From assembly GCA_018623495.1 (NCBI GenBank), contig JAAZVP010000022.1:1-40520 (forward strand): DNA of 40,520 bases, written 5' to 3'. The translations under genes and the position numbers were made by a program. Shown here in pieces: positions 1-7,793 of this stretch (position 1 is its first letter; each line of letters opens with the position of its first letter). Source of the DNA: Halothiobacillus sp. (lineage in GTDB: Bacteria > Pseudomonadota > Gammaproteobacteria > JAAZVP01). The notes below the pieces were generated by a model. It made no database searches. It was not told where the DNA came from and worked only from the letters and a program-made list of their open reading frames with translations.

Positions 1-81
1 CCAGTAATGCTGCAGGGCGAAGACCAGGCCCTGGAAGGTGGACAGATCGAAACTCGTATCGACAGGGGCTCTTACCGACAT
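1..81 (-). CDS. glyQ: Glycyl-tRNA synthetase alpha subunit, N-terminal fragment
   Basis: Only the first 27 codons are inside the window; the gene runs off the left edge. The translation starts MSVRAPVDTSFDL and continues STFQGLVFALQHYW, which matches the conserved opening of GlyQ (TFQGL...LQ.YW, as in E. coli). GlyQ carries the catalytic aminoacylation domain of the alpha2beta2 glycyl-tRNA synthetase in the cytoplasm. The ATG at 79-81 is the only start that gives this alignment; the ribosome binding site upstream is weak. It lies downstream of cbbR in the same direction and is separated from it by a repeat-bearing gap, so it is probably a separate transcription unit. The fragment is too short to judge anything further. 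Confidence 0.85.
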   Translation of the reverse strand, partial: MSVRAPVDTSFDLSTFQGLVFALQHYW

Positions 82-383
82 CCGCTCGGCACGCTCGCGT
101 GTTGAACCAGGCCCGAAAGTATACAGAAGGGGGGTGTCTGGTGCGTAGGGGTAGTGCGTAGTGCGTAGTACGCAGTGGGTAGTGGGTAGTTTGATGCGGG
201 ATGCGCCCCCGGTTTTGTAGACACCGATCCGTTCGGGTAACGGAGAGGTGTCGTGCAACTCAAGACACGACGGCGATTTCCGGGGCCTTCAAGCGCGAGG
301 TCGTCCAGGCTTCCCTGGACACGCCACCAACGGCTGTACGCCCGGGCCGACCGACACGACCGGCAACGCACGAGCCACGGGAC
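82..383. other. Intergenic region between cbbR and glyQ
   Basis: No convincing gene is seen here. The stretch should hold the glyQ promoter (minus strand). It contains a heptamer tandem repeat (listed separately) and an imperfect hairpin at 220-252: outer arms GACACC/GGTGTC, inner arms CCGTT/AACGG, separated by small symmetric internal loops. The hairpin has no adjacent T-run on either strand, so it is not a canonical intrinsic terminator, although it could sit at the 3' end of the cbbR transcript. Confidence 0.5.
151..192. repeat. Heptanucleotide tandem repeat, six copies
   Basis: Six consecutive 7-bp units can be read: GTAGTGC, GTAGTGC, GTAGTAC, GCAGTGG, GTAGTGG, GTAGTTT. The period is exactly seven and the first two copies are identical. 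A related degenerate 7-bp array lies upstream of ung, and CAGTGGGTAG occurs in both arrays (on the minus strand of the second). Arrays of this kind in intergenic DNA are usually noncoding and variable in copy number; no function can be read from the sequence. Confidence 0.75.
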
Positions 384-1334
384 CTAGCCCAGCTTGATGT
401 AGCTGGTGCCCTTCTCGCGCAGGAACTCGAGGAAATGGCGGGCGACCACCGACAGCTCCTTGCCCCGGGGATAGACGATGTTCCACTGGCGTTCCAGGGG
501 GAAGCCCTGCACGTCCAGCGTGGCGATCGGGCTGTTCTCGCCCTCGAGGTTGAGCGCGTGCTGGGAGACCACGGCCAGCCCCAGGCCGCCCACCACGGCA
601 TGCTTGATGGCCTCGTTGGAATCGAGGACCATGCGCTGCCGGATCGGCAGGCCGTGCTCGGTGAACAGCCGCTCCACCGTCGAGCGGATGCCGGAACCCT
701 CCTCGCGCAGGATGAAGGACTCGCGGGCCAGTCGCTCCAGGGGGATGTCCTGCTCCTCCGCAAGGGGATGGGAACGCGGCGCGATCACCACCAGGGGATT
801 GGGGGCGAAGGGGATCACCTCCAGGTCCAGGTTGCTCGGCGGCACGTGCCCGCTGATGTAGAGGTCGCTGAGATTGTTCTCCAGCCGCTGGAGCAACCCC
901 TTGCGGTTGGTGACCTTGAGCTCGAGGTCGATCTCCGGGAACTGCCGGGCGAACTCGCCCATCGCCACCGGCGCGAAGTACTTGGCGGTGGTGATCACCG
1001 AGACCCGCAGGCGACCGCGCTTGAGCCCCCCGAGGTCGGCGATCGACATCTCGAGGTTGGCGAGCGTGTCGATCACCTCGCGGCAGCTGCGCGCCGCCAT
1101 TTCGCCGGCCTCGGTGAGATAGATCTTGCGACCCACCTGCTCGTAGAGGGGCATGCCCACTGCCTCGCAGAAGGTCTTCACCTGGGCCGACACGGTGGGC
1201 TGGGTCAGGTAGAGCTCCTCGGCGGTGCGGGTGAAGCTCAGGTTCCGGGCCACCGCCTCGAAGACCTGGATCTGGCGCAACGTCGCGTGCCGGATCAGGT
1301 GATGGGTGGCGACACCCTTGCGCTTTCTGTTCAC
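384..1334 (-). CDS. cbbR: LysR-type transcriptional regulator CbbR
   Basis: A 316-residue LysR-family protein. The N-terminal winged helix-turn-helix covers about residues 10-68 (RHATLRQIQVFEAVARNLSF, then TRTAEELYLTQPTVSAQVK), followed by a linker helix and a two-lobed effector-binding domain from about residue 90. The sequence type and its place beside Rubisco and DAB genes identify it as CbbR, the activator of Calvin-cycle operons that responds to metabolites such as RuBP or NADPH in relatives. The start is taken as GTG at 1332-1334 because GGGGAGGG lies just upstream; the alternative TTG at 1353-1355 would include the Shine-Dalgarno itself in the coding region. It is transcribed in the same direction as dabBA and about 130 bp after dabA, so it may be read partly from the dab promoter. 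Unlike many cbbR genes it is not divergent from cbbL. Confidence 0.9.
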   Translation of the reverse strand: MNRKRKGVATHHLIRHATLRQIQVFEAVARNLSFTRTAEELYLTQPTVSAQVKTFCEAVGMPLYEQVGRKIYLTEAGEMAARSCREVIDTLANLEMSIADLGGLKRGRLRVSVITTAKYFAPVAMGEFARQFPEIDLELKVTNRKGLLQRLENNLSDLYISGHVPPSNLDLEVIPFAPNPLVVIAPRSHPLAEEQDIPLERLARESFILREEGSGIRSTVERLFTEHGLPIRQRMVLDSNEAIKHAVVGGLGLAVVSQHALNLEGENSPIATLDVQGFPLERQWNIVYPRGKELSVVARHFLEFLREKGTSYIKLG

Positions 1335-1463
1335 GAGCCCTCCCCGGCTCCACAAGCCTGTCGGTTCATGCAGGAATCGACCGCGAAAGCGGGACGACAG
1401 CCACCGCGGGCACTCGTTCTCGTTGCCCTCGCCTCGAAGGACCGTCTCACCGTCCCCTCCCGC

Positions 1464-3977
1464 CTAGGCGGCTGCCACCGCGGCCGGGCCGCGGGGGTTC
1501 CAGGGTTGCCAACGGCCGTCGGGATAGCGCCGCCGGACCGCCCCGTCGTCGTCGATCTGGAACAGGTAGAGCCACTCGTTCTCCACCAGTCGACGTACCG
1601 TGTCGTTGCCGGCGATGACCCGGTCCATGGCCTCGCGCGGGGCCTGGATGAACACGCTCAGGCGCAGGGGCTCGTGGACCCAGCGTCGGCCGTCGTGCAG
1701 CGACTGCAGGGCGAGGCCGATGCGCAGGTCACCGCCGTTGCCCTCCAGCACGCCCACCCGGCCGCCGACCACGTTGTGCAGCACCTTGTTGCCGGCCCCC
1801 AGGCGCCCATTGTCCACCGTGGAACCGTAGTACTGCAGATTGATCCAGTTGGCCACCACCATCGGCGCGCTCATGATCAATTCCAGCACACCGAAGCCGT
1901 CGTCGTGGCGCCAGTCGTACTCGTGCAGGAAGGCCCGGCCGTCGAGTCGCAGGTCGCGGGTACGCCCCCGGGGCGCGGCGATGAAGGCCGCGTTGCCGGC
2001 CAGGCCCCACTCGGGGCGCACCTGCGACCAGTCGTGCGCGCGCTCGTGGGCCGCCCGGCGGGCGGTTTCGCGGTCGCGGGCGGCGTCGTCCAGCAGGGTC
2101 ATGCGCTCCAGCCGCGCCAGGTCTCCCGCCCGGGCCAGCCGCTCCTCCAGTGACCGCAGGGCCGCCTGCCGGTCCGCCGGCACATCCTGGGTATCCAGCA
2201 GCTCCACCGCGTCGGTGGTGGTGTCGTGCAGGGCCGCGAGGAAGTGGGTGTCCGCCGGGACGCGAATCCCCTCTTCGACCAGCTCGGCACGGACCTGCGG
2301 ATCGTTGAGCAGGGCCGCGGCGATGCGGGCACTGGCCTCGCCGGTCTGCCCGCCGCAGGCGCCGCAATCCAGCCCGGCCCGCTGGGGGTTGTTGACCGTG
2401 GTGCTGCCGTGACCCACCAGCACCACCAGCGGCGCCAGGCCCTCGGTCAGGCCCATGCCGCGCAGGATGAAGGCCGCCAGCGCGGCACGCTGCTCCGGCG
2501 GAATGCCGGCGGCATCCACCTCGCCACCGGGGCAGTGGGCTTCCAGGCTGGGCCCCAGGCTGCGCGCCGCAGACGCCCGCAGGCCGGCACGTTCGGGGGC
2601 CGGCACGGTGCGGGTGAGGCCGAGGCTGTCGGCGACCAGCTTGGGTGCGTAGAACAGCCCGGCAGACTCGACGAAGGAAAAGCAGGAGGCCGCGGAGAGC
2701 TTGAACTGCTTCCAGGCCTTGCCGATGCCGAGGTTGATGCGCCGGCGTTCCAGCAGGTCGTCGGTCCCCTCCCCGCGGGGCACCTCGCAGACCCGGTAGG
2801 CGGGGTTGAGCAGCACCGGCAGGTGGGCCCGTGCCTGGCCGGCGCCGAGGGGCACGTACTCGGTGCCCACGCCGAAGAAGCCGGCGAAACCGAGGGTCTC
2901 GCAGGTCGGGTCGACGGTCTCCAGCGCCCGGCGGAAGACCTCGGAGCGAACGTCGATGCAGAAGGCGGCCTGGACCGCGGGCCGACGCTCCTCGGCCGTC
3001 GCCTCCGGCCCGCCCAGCTGGCCGATGAGCCGGCGCTGGTAGTGGTACTCCAGCGCCCGCTGGAGGATCCCGTCGACGGTCAGGGAGCGCAGCTGCTCCG
3101 GCCCCGGGCGAGTGGGGTGGCGCTCCAGCGCGTCCTGCCAGCGGCGCACGACCGCACCGCCCTCGAAGGCGTTGAACAGGATCGCGTCCCAGGCGACGCG
3201 CATGGCCAGCAGGTCGACGATGTCGTCGCTGGTGCCACCGCCCATCTCCGCCTGCCAGCGCTTGAGCCGGGTCCAGCTGGCCCAGCCACCGATGTCCTTG
3301 AGCGCGGCGAAGAGATAATCCTCCAGCAGCGCGTCGGGGATGCCCAGCCAGTCGAGCATCGTGGCGATGGCCGCGCGGGGATCGGACGGCAGGGACTCGA
3401 TGGTCTCGCGGATGCCGGTGATGCCGGCGGCCCGCGGGCTCAGGTCGATGGCGGTGTACTCGCGCCAGGCCGTGAACAGCGAGTCGCCCATCGCCGGCAT
3501 GTGCCAGATGGCCTGCCCCTGGTCGTAGTAGCCGGCGCAGAAATGGCCGATCTGCTCCACCACGAACTCGGAGTAGGGCGGCTCGTTGGGCACGTCCAGG
3601 GCGTGGGCCAGCAGCGGCAGGGGGGCGGCGGCCGGGGACTCGCGGCGGATCTCGGCTTCCACGTCGGCAAGCGTCAGGCCGCTGCCGGAATCGGCCAGCA
3701 CGGCCTCGAGATCCGCGCGGGTGATGCGCCCGGAATCGAGCTGCTCGCGGAACCAGGCCCGGTCCATGTACATGTACTCCCCGGCCACCTGCAGCTGGTA
3801 GGCGGCCACGGCTTCGAAATGCTGGCCGGCGAAACCCAGGTAGGGGTTCACCGCCACCATCGAATCCAGCGGCCAGACCGGCGCGATGCGCCCGCAGGCG
3901 CCGTCCACCGCCCGGCGCACGGCCTCGCCCCGGCCAGTGCCGGCGGGCGAGGGGATGTCCTGGACTTGGGCATTCAT
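1464..3977 (-). CDS. dabA: DabA, probable inorganic-carbon transporter subunit (DUF2309)
   Basis: An 837-residue protein of the DUF2309/DabA family, the cytoplasmic carbonic-anhydrase-like half of the DAB (DabAB) energy-coupled carbon accumulation complex. The beta-carbonic-anhydrase-like zinc ligands are visible: C340 and D342 in FCIDVRSE, H523 in VVLVGHGS and C538 in GLDCGACGG. This matches the C-D / H-C arrangement of the Halothiobacillus protein. The start is ATG at 3975-3977 (MNAQVQDIPS) behind GAGGAGGG at 8-nt spacing; the open frame continues upstream for 127 codons inside dabB but lacks family similarity there. dabA follows dabB by 34 nt. In the family, DabA with DabB is thought to convert CO2 to bicarbonate vectorially using the cation gradient, raising cytosolic bicarbonate for the carboxysome. 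Confidence 0.93.
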   Translation of the reverse strand: MNAQVQDIPSPAGTGRGEAVRRAVDGACGRIAPVWPLDSMVAVNPYLGFAGQHFEAVAAYQLQVAGEYMYMDRAWFREQLDSGRITRADLEAVLADSGSGLTLADVEAEIRRESPAAAPLPLLAHALDVPNEPPYSEFVVEQIGHFCAGYYDQGQAIWHMPAMGDSLFTAWREYTAIDLSPRAAGITGIRETIESLPSDPRAAIATMLDWLGIPDALLEDYLFAALKDIGGWASWTRLKRWQAEMGGGTSDDIVDLLAMRVAWDAILFNAFEGGAVVRRWQDALERHPTRPGPEQLRSLTVDGILQRALEYHYQRRLIGQLGGPEATAEERRPAVQAAFCIDVRSEVFRRALETVDPTCETLGFAGFFGVGTEYVPLGAGQARAHLPVLLNPAYRVCEVPRGEGTDDLLERRRINLGIGKAWKQFKLSAASCFSFVESAGLFYAPKLVADSLGLTRTVPAPERAGLRASAARSLGPSLEAHCPGGEVDAAGIPPEQRAALAAFILRGMGLTEGLAPLVVLVGHGSTTVNNPQRAGLDCGACGGQTGEASARIAAALLNDPQVRAELVEEGIRVPADTHFLAALHDTTTDAVELLDTQDVPADRQAALRSLEERLARAGDLARLERMTLLDDAARDRETARRAAHERAHDWSQVRPEWGLAGNAAFIAAPRGRTRDLRLDGRAFLHEYDWRHDDGFGVLELIMSAPMVVANWINLQYYGSTVDNGRLGAGNKVLHNVVGGRVGVLEGNGGDLRIGLALQSLHDGRRWVHEPLRLSVFIQAPREAMDRVIAGNDTVRRLVENEWLYLFQIDDDGAVRRRYPDGRWQPWNPRGPAAVAAA

Positions 3978-4011
3978 GACTCGACCCTCCTCGTTCTTGC
4001 CCGCCACCACC

Positions 4012-5658
4012 TCAGGCCCCGCGGGACATCGGCCCCCGGCTGCGCCCGCTGCGCGGCCCGACCCGGTGCGGCCAGAGGTGATAGACCAGCCGCTCCATCC
4101 AGTGATCCACGTACAGCCCGTTGTAGAGATGCACGAACAGCCGCCGGACCCGGGGACTGCTGCCCCCCGGGATGACCACGGCCTGGACGAAGGACAGCCC
4201 CACAAAGACCAGCGCGACCAGCGCGAGGAACAGGTACTCCGCGACGCTCGCCTGCGCGGGGATCCCGCCGAGATCGGCAGCGAACACCAGGGTGAACAGG
4301 TGGTGGAAACCGAAGTAGACGGTCGCCACCAGCGCGCTGATGGGCACCACCCGGGCAAGGATCGCCCCGCTGCCCTGCAGGGCCAGCCCCTGGAGCACCG
4401 GCTGGGCGATGGCCACGGCCACGATCGTGCCCAGCGCGATCAGCGCCGGCTCGTGGGCCACGGTGATGCCCAGCAGCGCGCCGATGCCGAAGCTGGCCAC
4501 GCCGCCGGCGACCACCACCAGCAGCCAGTGACGGGCCGCCAGTCGTCGCTGCACGGGCACGCCCGGCGAACGCAGCACGTCGACGATGCTGCCCGAGGCC
4601 AGAAAGGCATGGGCCTTGTAGAGCGAGTGGGCCATCAGGTGCAGCAGCGCCAGGGTGAACAGGCCCAGCCCCAGCTCCAGGAGCATGAAGCCCAGCTGGG
4701 CGGCGGTGGACCAGGCCAGCGAGCTCTTGATCGCGGTCTGGGTGAGCATCGCCAGCGACCCGAGCACGGCGGTGGTCAGGCCGAACAGGGCCAGGGCCAC
4801 CAGCGCCACGCCGTCGGCCAGCAGCAACTCGGGGGTGCGCAGCACCAGCAGGGCGCCGGAGTAGACGATGCCCGCGTGGAGCAGGGCCGAGACCTGGGTG
4901 GGCGCCTCCATCACCTGCAGCAGCCAGCCGTGGAAGGGAAACTGGGCGCTCTTGAAGATGGTCGCGGCGACGACCAGCCAGGCGGCCAGGTGCAGGGTCC
5001 AGGGCAGCTCGCCGTCGAGCTCGGCCACCCCGGTGGCGATGCCGTCGAAGGACAGGGTCCCCAGCGCCGAGCCGACGCAGACCACGGCGGCGAGCATGGA
5101 GACATCCGCCAGGCGGGTCATGAGCATCTTCTTGTGCGCCGCCATCACCGCCTTGGGCCGGCCGGGATAGAAGGTCAGCAGCTGGTTGAGCGCCAGCCCG
5201 GTGAGGGTGATGGCCAGCGCGAACATCAACAGGTTGCCGGCCACCACCACGCTCGTGAACAGCCCGGCGGTCAGCGCCAGCAGGCGGAAGAAGCGGCCCT
5301 GGTCGCGATCGCCGTCGAGGTAGTTGACCGAGAAGCGGGCCACCAGCGAGACCAGCAGCGTCACCAGGGTGAGCACCGCCAGCGTGACGCGGTCCACCTG
5401 GACCGCGAGCGCCAGCTGGCCGATGCCGGCCGGCAGGTCCACGGCGGCGAAACGCACCGCGGCCCGGTCACCGGCGGCGAAACTCGCGATGGCGCCGAGT
5501 GCGCCCAGCAGGCCGGTGACGGCGGCGGCCTGCACCAACCAGCCCATGACCCGCGGGCTGCGGTTGGCGAGCCGGCTGGGCAGCAGGCCGACGAGCAGCA
5601 GCAGTGCCGGCGCCAGTGCCAGCAGATAACCTGTGATCGGGGTTCCTGCCGTGTGCAT
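4012..5658 (-). CDS. dabB: DabB, NuoL-like membrane subunit of the DAB carbon pump
   Basis: A 548-residue, highly hydrophobic protein of the proton-conducting membrane transporter family (NuoL/MrpA-like), with about a dozen membrane segments. Family motifs are clear: EAPTQVSALLHAGIVYSGAL, then TQTAIKSSLAWSTAAQLGFM and HLMAHSLYKAHAFLASGS. They contain the charged and histidine residues used in ion translocation. The start is ATG at 5656-5658 (MHTAGTPITG), preceded by GGGAGAGACAG; an in-frame ATG 19 codons upstream has no membrane-protein similarity before it. It is the first gene of a dabB-dabA unit with its own 298-bp upstream region, and the pair sits just downstream of the carboxysome operon. 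The role inferred from the family is coupling the proton or sodium gradient to DabA-catalysed bicarbonate accumulation. Confidence 0.92.
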   Translation of the reverse strand: MHTAGTPITGYLLALAPALLLLVGLLPSRLANRSPRVMGWLVQAAAVTGLLGALGAIASFAAGDRAAVRFAAVDLPAGIGQLALAVQVDRVTLAVLTLVTLLVSLVARFSVNYLDGDRDQGRFFRLLALTAGLFTSVVVAGNLLMFALAITLTGLALNQLLTFYPGRPKAVMAAHKKMLMTRLADVSMLAAVVCVGSALGTLSFDGIATGVAELDGELPWTLHLAAWLVVAATIFKSAQFPFHGWLLQVMEAPTQVSALLHAGIVYSGALLVLRTPELLLADGVALVALALFGLTTAVLGSLAMLTQTAIKSSLAWSTAAQLGFMLLELGLGLFTLALLHLMAHSLYKAHAFLASGSIVDVLRSPGVPVQRRLAARHWLLVVVAGGVASFGIGALLGITVAHEPALIALGTIVAVAIAQPVLQGLALQGSGAILARVVPISALVATVYFGFHHLFTLVFAADLGGIPAQASVAEYLFLALVALVFVGLSFVQAVVIPGGSSPRVRRLFVHLYNGLYVDHWMERLVYHLWPHRVGPRSGRSRGPMSRGA

Positions 5659-5740
5659 AACCTGTCTCTCCCGGCTGTCGTCGGGGCCTGCCCCGACGCC
5701 GAAGGCCTCCTGCAAAACACTAGTCAGGCCCGCGGGCCGC

Positions 5741-5754
5741 GACTAATTCGGATG
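5741..5754 (-). promoter_or_regulatory. Candidate CbbR operator upstream of dabB
   Basis: On the plus strand this reads GACTAATTCGGATG. The same element with one change, GACTAATTGGGATG, occurs upstream of cbbL. It lies 83 nt upstream of the dabB start. Together with TAGTC at 5741-5745 (minus strand) it forms an interrupted dyad TAGTC-N15-GACTA with CTAGTCA at about 5720, a spacing plausible for a LysR-type site. The rest of the 5659-5956 gap shows no gene; it holds several GC-rich palindromes such as ATAGCCCCGGGGCTAT. Confidence 0.55.
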
Positions 5755-5956
5755 TTCCCGGGATTGCATAGCCCCGGGGCTATACCATTTCCACCATTTT
5801 CCGCACGGGATTGATCCGTTTTCGTCCGCGCGCACCGCTCCCCGCCCGCCGGTCGCGGCGGGAAAACGGGAAGCAAACGACGATGAGTGACGCGGACGCC
5901 GGGAACCGCCCGCGGGTCGGCCGGGCACCGGGTGACGGCCCGGACGGGCCGCCGGC

Positions 5957-6235
5957 TCAGTCGGGCCAGACCCGCGGGTGGCGAGCGGGCAACCGCTCCG
6001 GCGCCGCGGCCGGCTGCTTCTTCGCCGGCTTGCGCGCGGCGGTCGAGGCCGGCTTCCGGCGGGTGGTCGAACGCCGACTGCCGGAGGCCGCCCGCTTGCG
6101 GGTGGCCGTCGACCTGGCGGAGGTCGACCCGCCGCCCGCGCCGGAGGCGGTCGCGGGCTTGTCGGCGGCCGGGGCCTTCTCCGCGCCGGTCCCGGCGTCG
6201 GCCGCCGGGGTGCTGGATTCCTTGGGATCGCTCAT
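5957..6235 (-). CDS. Small disordered Ala/Arg/Lys-rich carboxysome-operon protein, possible McdB-like
   Basis: A 92-residue protein, MSDPKESSTPAADAG at the start and HPRVWPD at the end. The composition is almost entirely Ala, Ser, Thr, Pro, Lys and Arg with a basic middle (TRKRAASGSRRSTTRRKPA), so it should be intrinsically disordered. Start ATG at 6233-6235 overlaps the acRAF-like stop as ATGA, so translation is coupled. It is the last gene of the carboxysome operon. Alpha-type McdB proteins, which together with the ParA-type ATPase McdA space carboxysomes on the nucleoid, are also small, disordered and carry a conserved tryptophan near the C-terminus; here the only Trp is third from the end. 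No mcdA is present in the window, and the high basic charge is also compatible with a nucleic-acid-binding tail, so the assignment is tentative. Confidence 0.6.
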   Translation of the reverse strand: MSDPKESSTPAADAGTGAEKAPAADKPATASGAGGGSTSARSTATRKRAASGSRRSTTRRKPASTAARKPAKKQPAAAPERLPARHPRVWPD

Positions 6236-6501
6236 GATCGGTCTCCCGCTTGGCTCTGGCGATGGAAACTCGCCTCGATGCGATCGGCGAGCATGTAGTC
6301 CTCGTCGGCGAGCGTCTCGCCGCGCGGATAGATCATCACGCTGGCGTAGTCGCGGCCGAAGCTGACGTTGGGGTGGTGCTCGAGTCGCTCGCACTCCTCG
6401 GCCATGTCGTCGAGGAAGTCGCGCAGCCCGGAATAGCTGTCGAAGACGAAACGCGCCTCCAGGCTGGCCGGGCGCTCACGGGCTCTCCAGTGGGAATTCA
6501 T
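6232..6501 (-). CDS. acRAF-like protein (pterin-4a-carbinolamine dehydratase fold), Rubisco assembly
   Basis: An 89-residue protein of the pterin-4a-carbinolamine dehydratase-like family found in alpha-carboxysome operons, where the homologue acRAF helps Rubisco folding or assembly rather than pterin metabolism. The characteristic core is RLEHHPNVSFGRDYASVMIY, preceded by the helix FDSYSGLRDFLDDMAEECE; the HHPN segment corresponds to the family signature. The start is ATG at 6499-6501 with GGAGG nine bases upstream, only two bases after the ferritin-like gene's stop. A TTG three codons earlier would leave no ribosome binding site. The gene overlaps the following small disordered protein by four bases. 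Family assignment is firm; the Rubisco role is inferred from operon position and known homologues. Confidence 0.85.
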   Translation of the reverse strand: MNSHWRARERPASLEARFVFDSYSGLRDFLDDMAEECERLEHHPNVSFGRDYASVMIYPRGETLADEDYMLADRIEASFHRQSQAGDRS

Positions 6502-6503
6502 GG

Positions 6504-7049
6504 CTACCAACCTCCATTCCAGGCACGGGCGTCGGGCCGGGGGCGCTGATGCTCGGCGAGCCAGCGACCCACCCGTTCCAGCTGGGTCTGCTCCTCCTGG
6601 TGCAGCCGGGCGAACAACTGGTGGTCCTCGCCGGCGCCGATGTTGGCGCAGTACTGGCTGGCCTCGGCGTAGATGGCGATCAGTTCCGCTTCCCGCTGCT
6701 CGCAGCTGCGCAGGGCCTCGAGAATGTCGCCCGCCGGCGTCGCCGGGCGGAGAACGGAGCCGGAGGGCAGGGCGCCGTGCGCCACCATCCGGTCGGTGAT
6801 CTGCGAGGCATGCGTGAATTCCTCGTTGGCCAGGGCGACGAAACCCTCGGCGAACTCGCCTTCCCCGCGCGCGTTGGCCAGCGAGGCCTGCGCCAGGTAG
6901 TGCTGCCCGGCCGAGAATTCCAGGCTCAGTGCCCGCCCCAGGTAGCCGAGGATGCGCGGGTTCATCCGGGCGTCCGTCTCCATGCCGTGGCGCGGGTAGA
7001 CCCCGACTCCCGGCATCACGGAACCCCGCATGGGTGAACGCATTCGCAT
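6504..7049 (-). CDS. Carboxysome-operon ferritin/bacterioferritin-like protein
   Basis: A 181-residue ferritin-like four-helix protein, the type that accompanies csoS1 genes in alpha-carboxysome operons of autotrophs. Helix pattern and probable di-iron ligands are visible: E44 in LSLEFSAGQHY, E77 and H80 in NEEFTH, a Glu at 117 or 120 and E153 in QEEQTQ. The second bridging His expected three residues after E153 is replaced by Gln156, and the bacterioferritin haem Met position next to E77 is Phe, so haem binding is unlikely. The roughly 28-residue N-terminal tail before MNPRILGYLG is not part of the fold. ATG at 7047-7049 has GAGGAGG at 5-6 nt. Its role in carboxysome biology is not known to me; iron or redox buffering near the shell is a guess. 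Confidence 0.78.
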   Translation of the reverse strand: MRMRSPMRGSVMPGVGVYPRHGMETDARMNPRILGYLGRALSLEFSAGQHYLAQASLANARGEGEFAEGFVALANEEFTHASQITDRMVAHGALPSGSVLRPATPAGDILEALRSCEQREAELIAIYAEASQYCANIGAGEDHQLFARLHQEEQTQLERVGRWLAEHQRPRPDARAWNGGW

Positions 7050-7104
7050 GTCAGCCTCCTCAAGGCTCGGGCCGACCCCGGCGGGGCCCGCCCGGTTTCA
7101 CGGT

Positions 7105-7416
7105 TCAGGTACGCGCGTTGGCGGGGGTACCCGAGGACTCGAGCACCGGCTCGACTTCCTTGTGCGGGCGGGCAATGATGTGCGCCGCCACCAGGCCGTC
7201 GCCCACGCGCTCGCAGGCATCGGCACCGGCACGCACGGCCGCGTTCACCGCGCCCGTCTCGCCGCGGACCATGACGGCCACGTAGCCGCCACCCACGAAC
7301 TCCCGCGAGACCAGCCGCACCTCGGCGGCCTTGGTCATGGCGTCGGCCGCCTCGATGGCGGGCACCAGGCCACGGGTCTCGATCATTCCCAGTGCGATAC
7401 CGTATTCGTTGCTCAT
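7105..7416 (-). CDS. csoS1B: Carboxysome shell hexamer protein CsoS1B-type
   Basis: A 103-residue single-BMC-domain shell protein. The fold core runs from GIALGMIETRGLVPAIEAAD through VRAGADACERVGDGLVAAHI to RPHKEVEPVL. Compared with its two upstream paralogues it differs at several positions (AAEVRLVSREF, VAVMVRG) and has a longer tail, ESSGTPANART, which fits the CsoS1B position and its usual C-terminal extension. BMC hexamers tile the facets of the carboxysome; the small central pore lets bicarbonate and RuBP through. It is third of three tandem csoS1 genes. The A/B/C lettering follows gene order in Halothiobacillus and is less certain than the family. Confidence 0.92.
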   Translation of the reverse strand: MSNEYGIALGMIETRGLVPAIEAADAMTKAAEVRLVSREFVGGGYVAVMVRGETGAVNAAVRAGADACERVGDGLVAAHIIARPHKEVEPVLESSGTPANART

Positions 7417-7445
7417 CGTCGTCTCTCCGAAAAACGCAACACCCG

Positions 7446-7745
7446 TTATTCGTTACCGGCCGCGTTGCCGAGCACGGGCTCGACCTCGCGGTGCGGACGG
7501 GCAATGATGTGGGCAGCCACCAGGCCGTCACCCACGCGTTCGCAGGCATCCGCGCCGGCGCGGACCGCCGCGTTCACGGCGCCGGTCTCGCCGCGCACCA
7601 GCACGGTCACGTAACCGCCACCGACGAACTCCCGGCCGACGAGGCGCACCTCGGAGGCCTTGGTCATCGCGTCCGCCGCCTCGATCGCCGGAACCAGGCC
7701 GCGGGTCTCGATCATTCCCAGTGCAATGCCGTATTCGTTAGCCAT
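7446..7745 (-). CDS. csoS1A: Carboxysome shell hexamer protein CsoS1A-type
   Basis: A 99-residue BMC-domain shell protein, nearly identical to the neighbouring csoS1C product: differences are confined to residue 3 (Asn versus Glu), Lys/Arg in RPHREVEP and the last seven residues. ATG at 7743-7745 (MANEYGIALG) follows GGAG at an acceptable distance; an ATG five codons upstream would overlap that site. As the major facet protein type it forms hexameric sheets. The near identity of the tandem copies suggests recent duplication or gene conversion. Confidence 0.93.
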   Translation of the reverse strand: MANEYGIALGMIETRGLVPAIEAADAMTKASEVRLVGREFVGGGYVTVLVRGETGAVNAAVRAGADACERVGDGLVAAHIIARPHREVEPVLGNAAGNE

Positions 7746-7793
7746 CTCGTCCATCTCCAATCGTGGTGAAAATCAGCACGGGTCCGGCGCGCT

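Noticed and set aside
220-252. Intrinsic terminator after cbbR
   Set aside because: The hairpin is real but lacks the U-tract needed.
3978-4358. N-terminal extension of DabA by 127 codons
   Set aside because: It overlaps dabB, is Trp/Ser/Arg-rich junk, and a good ribosome binding site precedes the internal ATG.
201-5814. Very long plus-strand open frames opposite dabA and dabB (about 640-650 codons each)
   Set aside because: They are antisense shadows of GC-rich genes; the translations are His/Gln/Gly/Arg-rich without domains, while the minus-strand frames give clear DabA and DabB.
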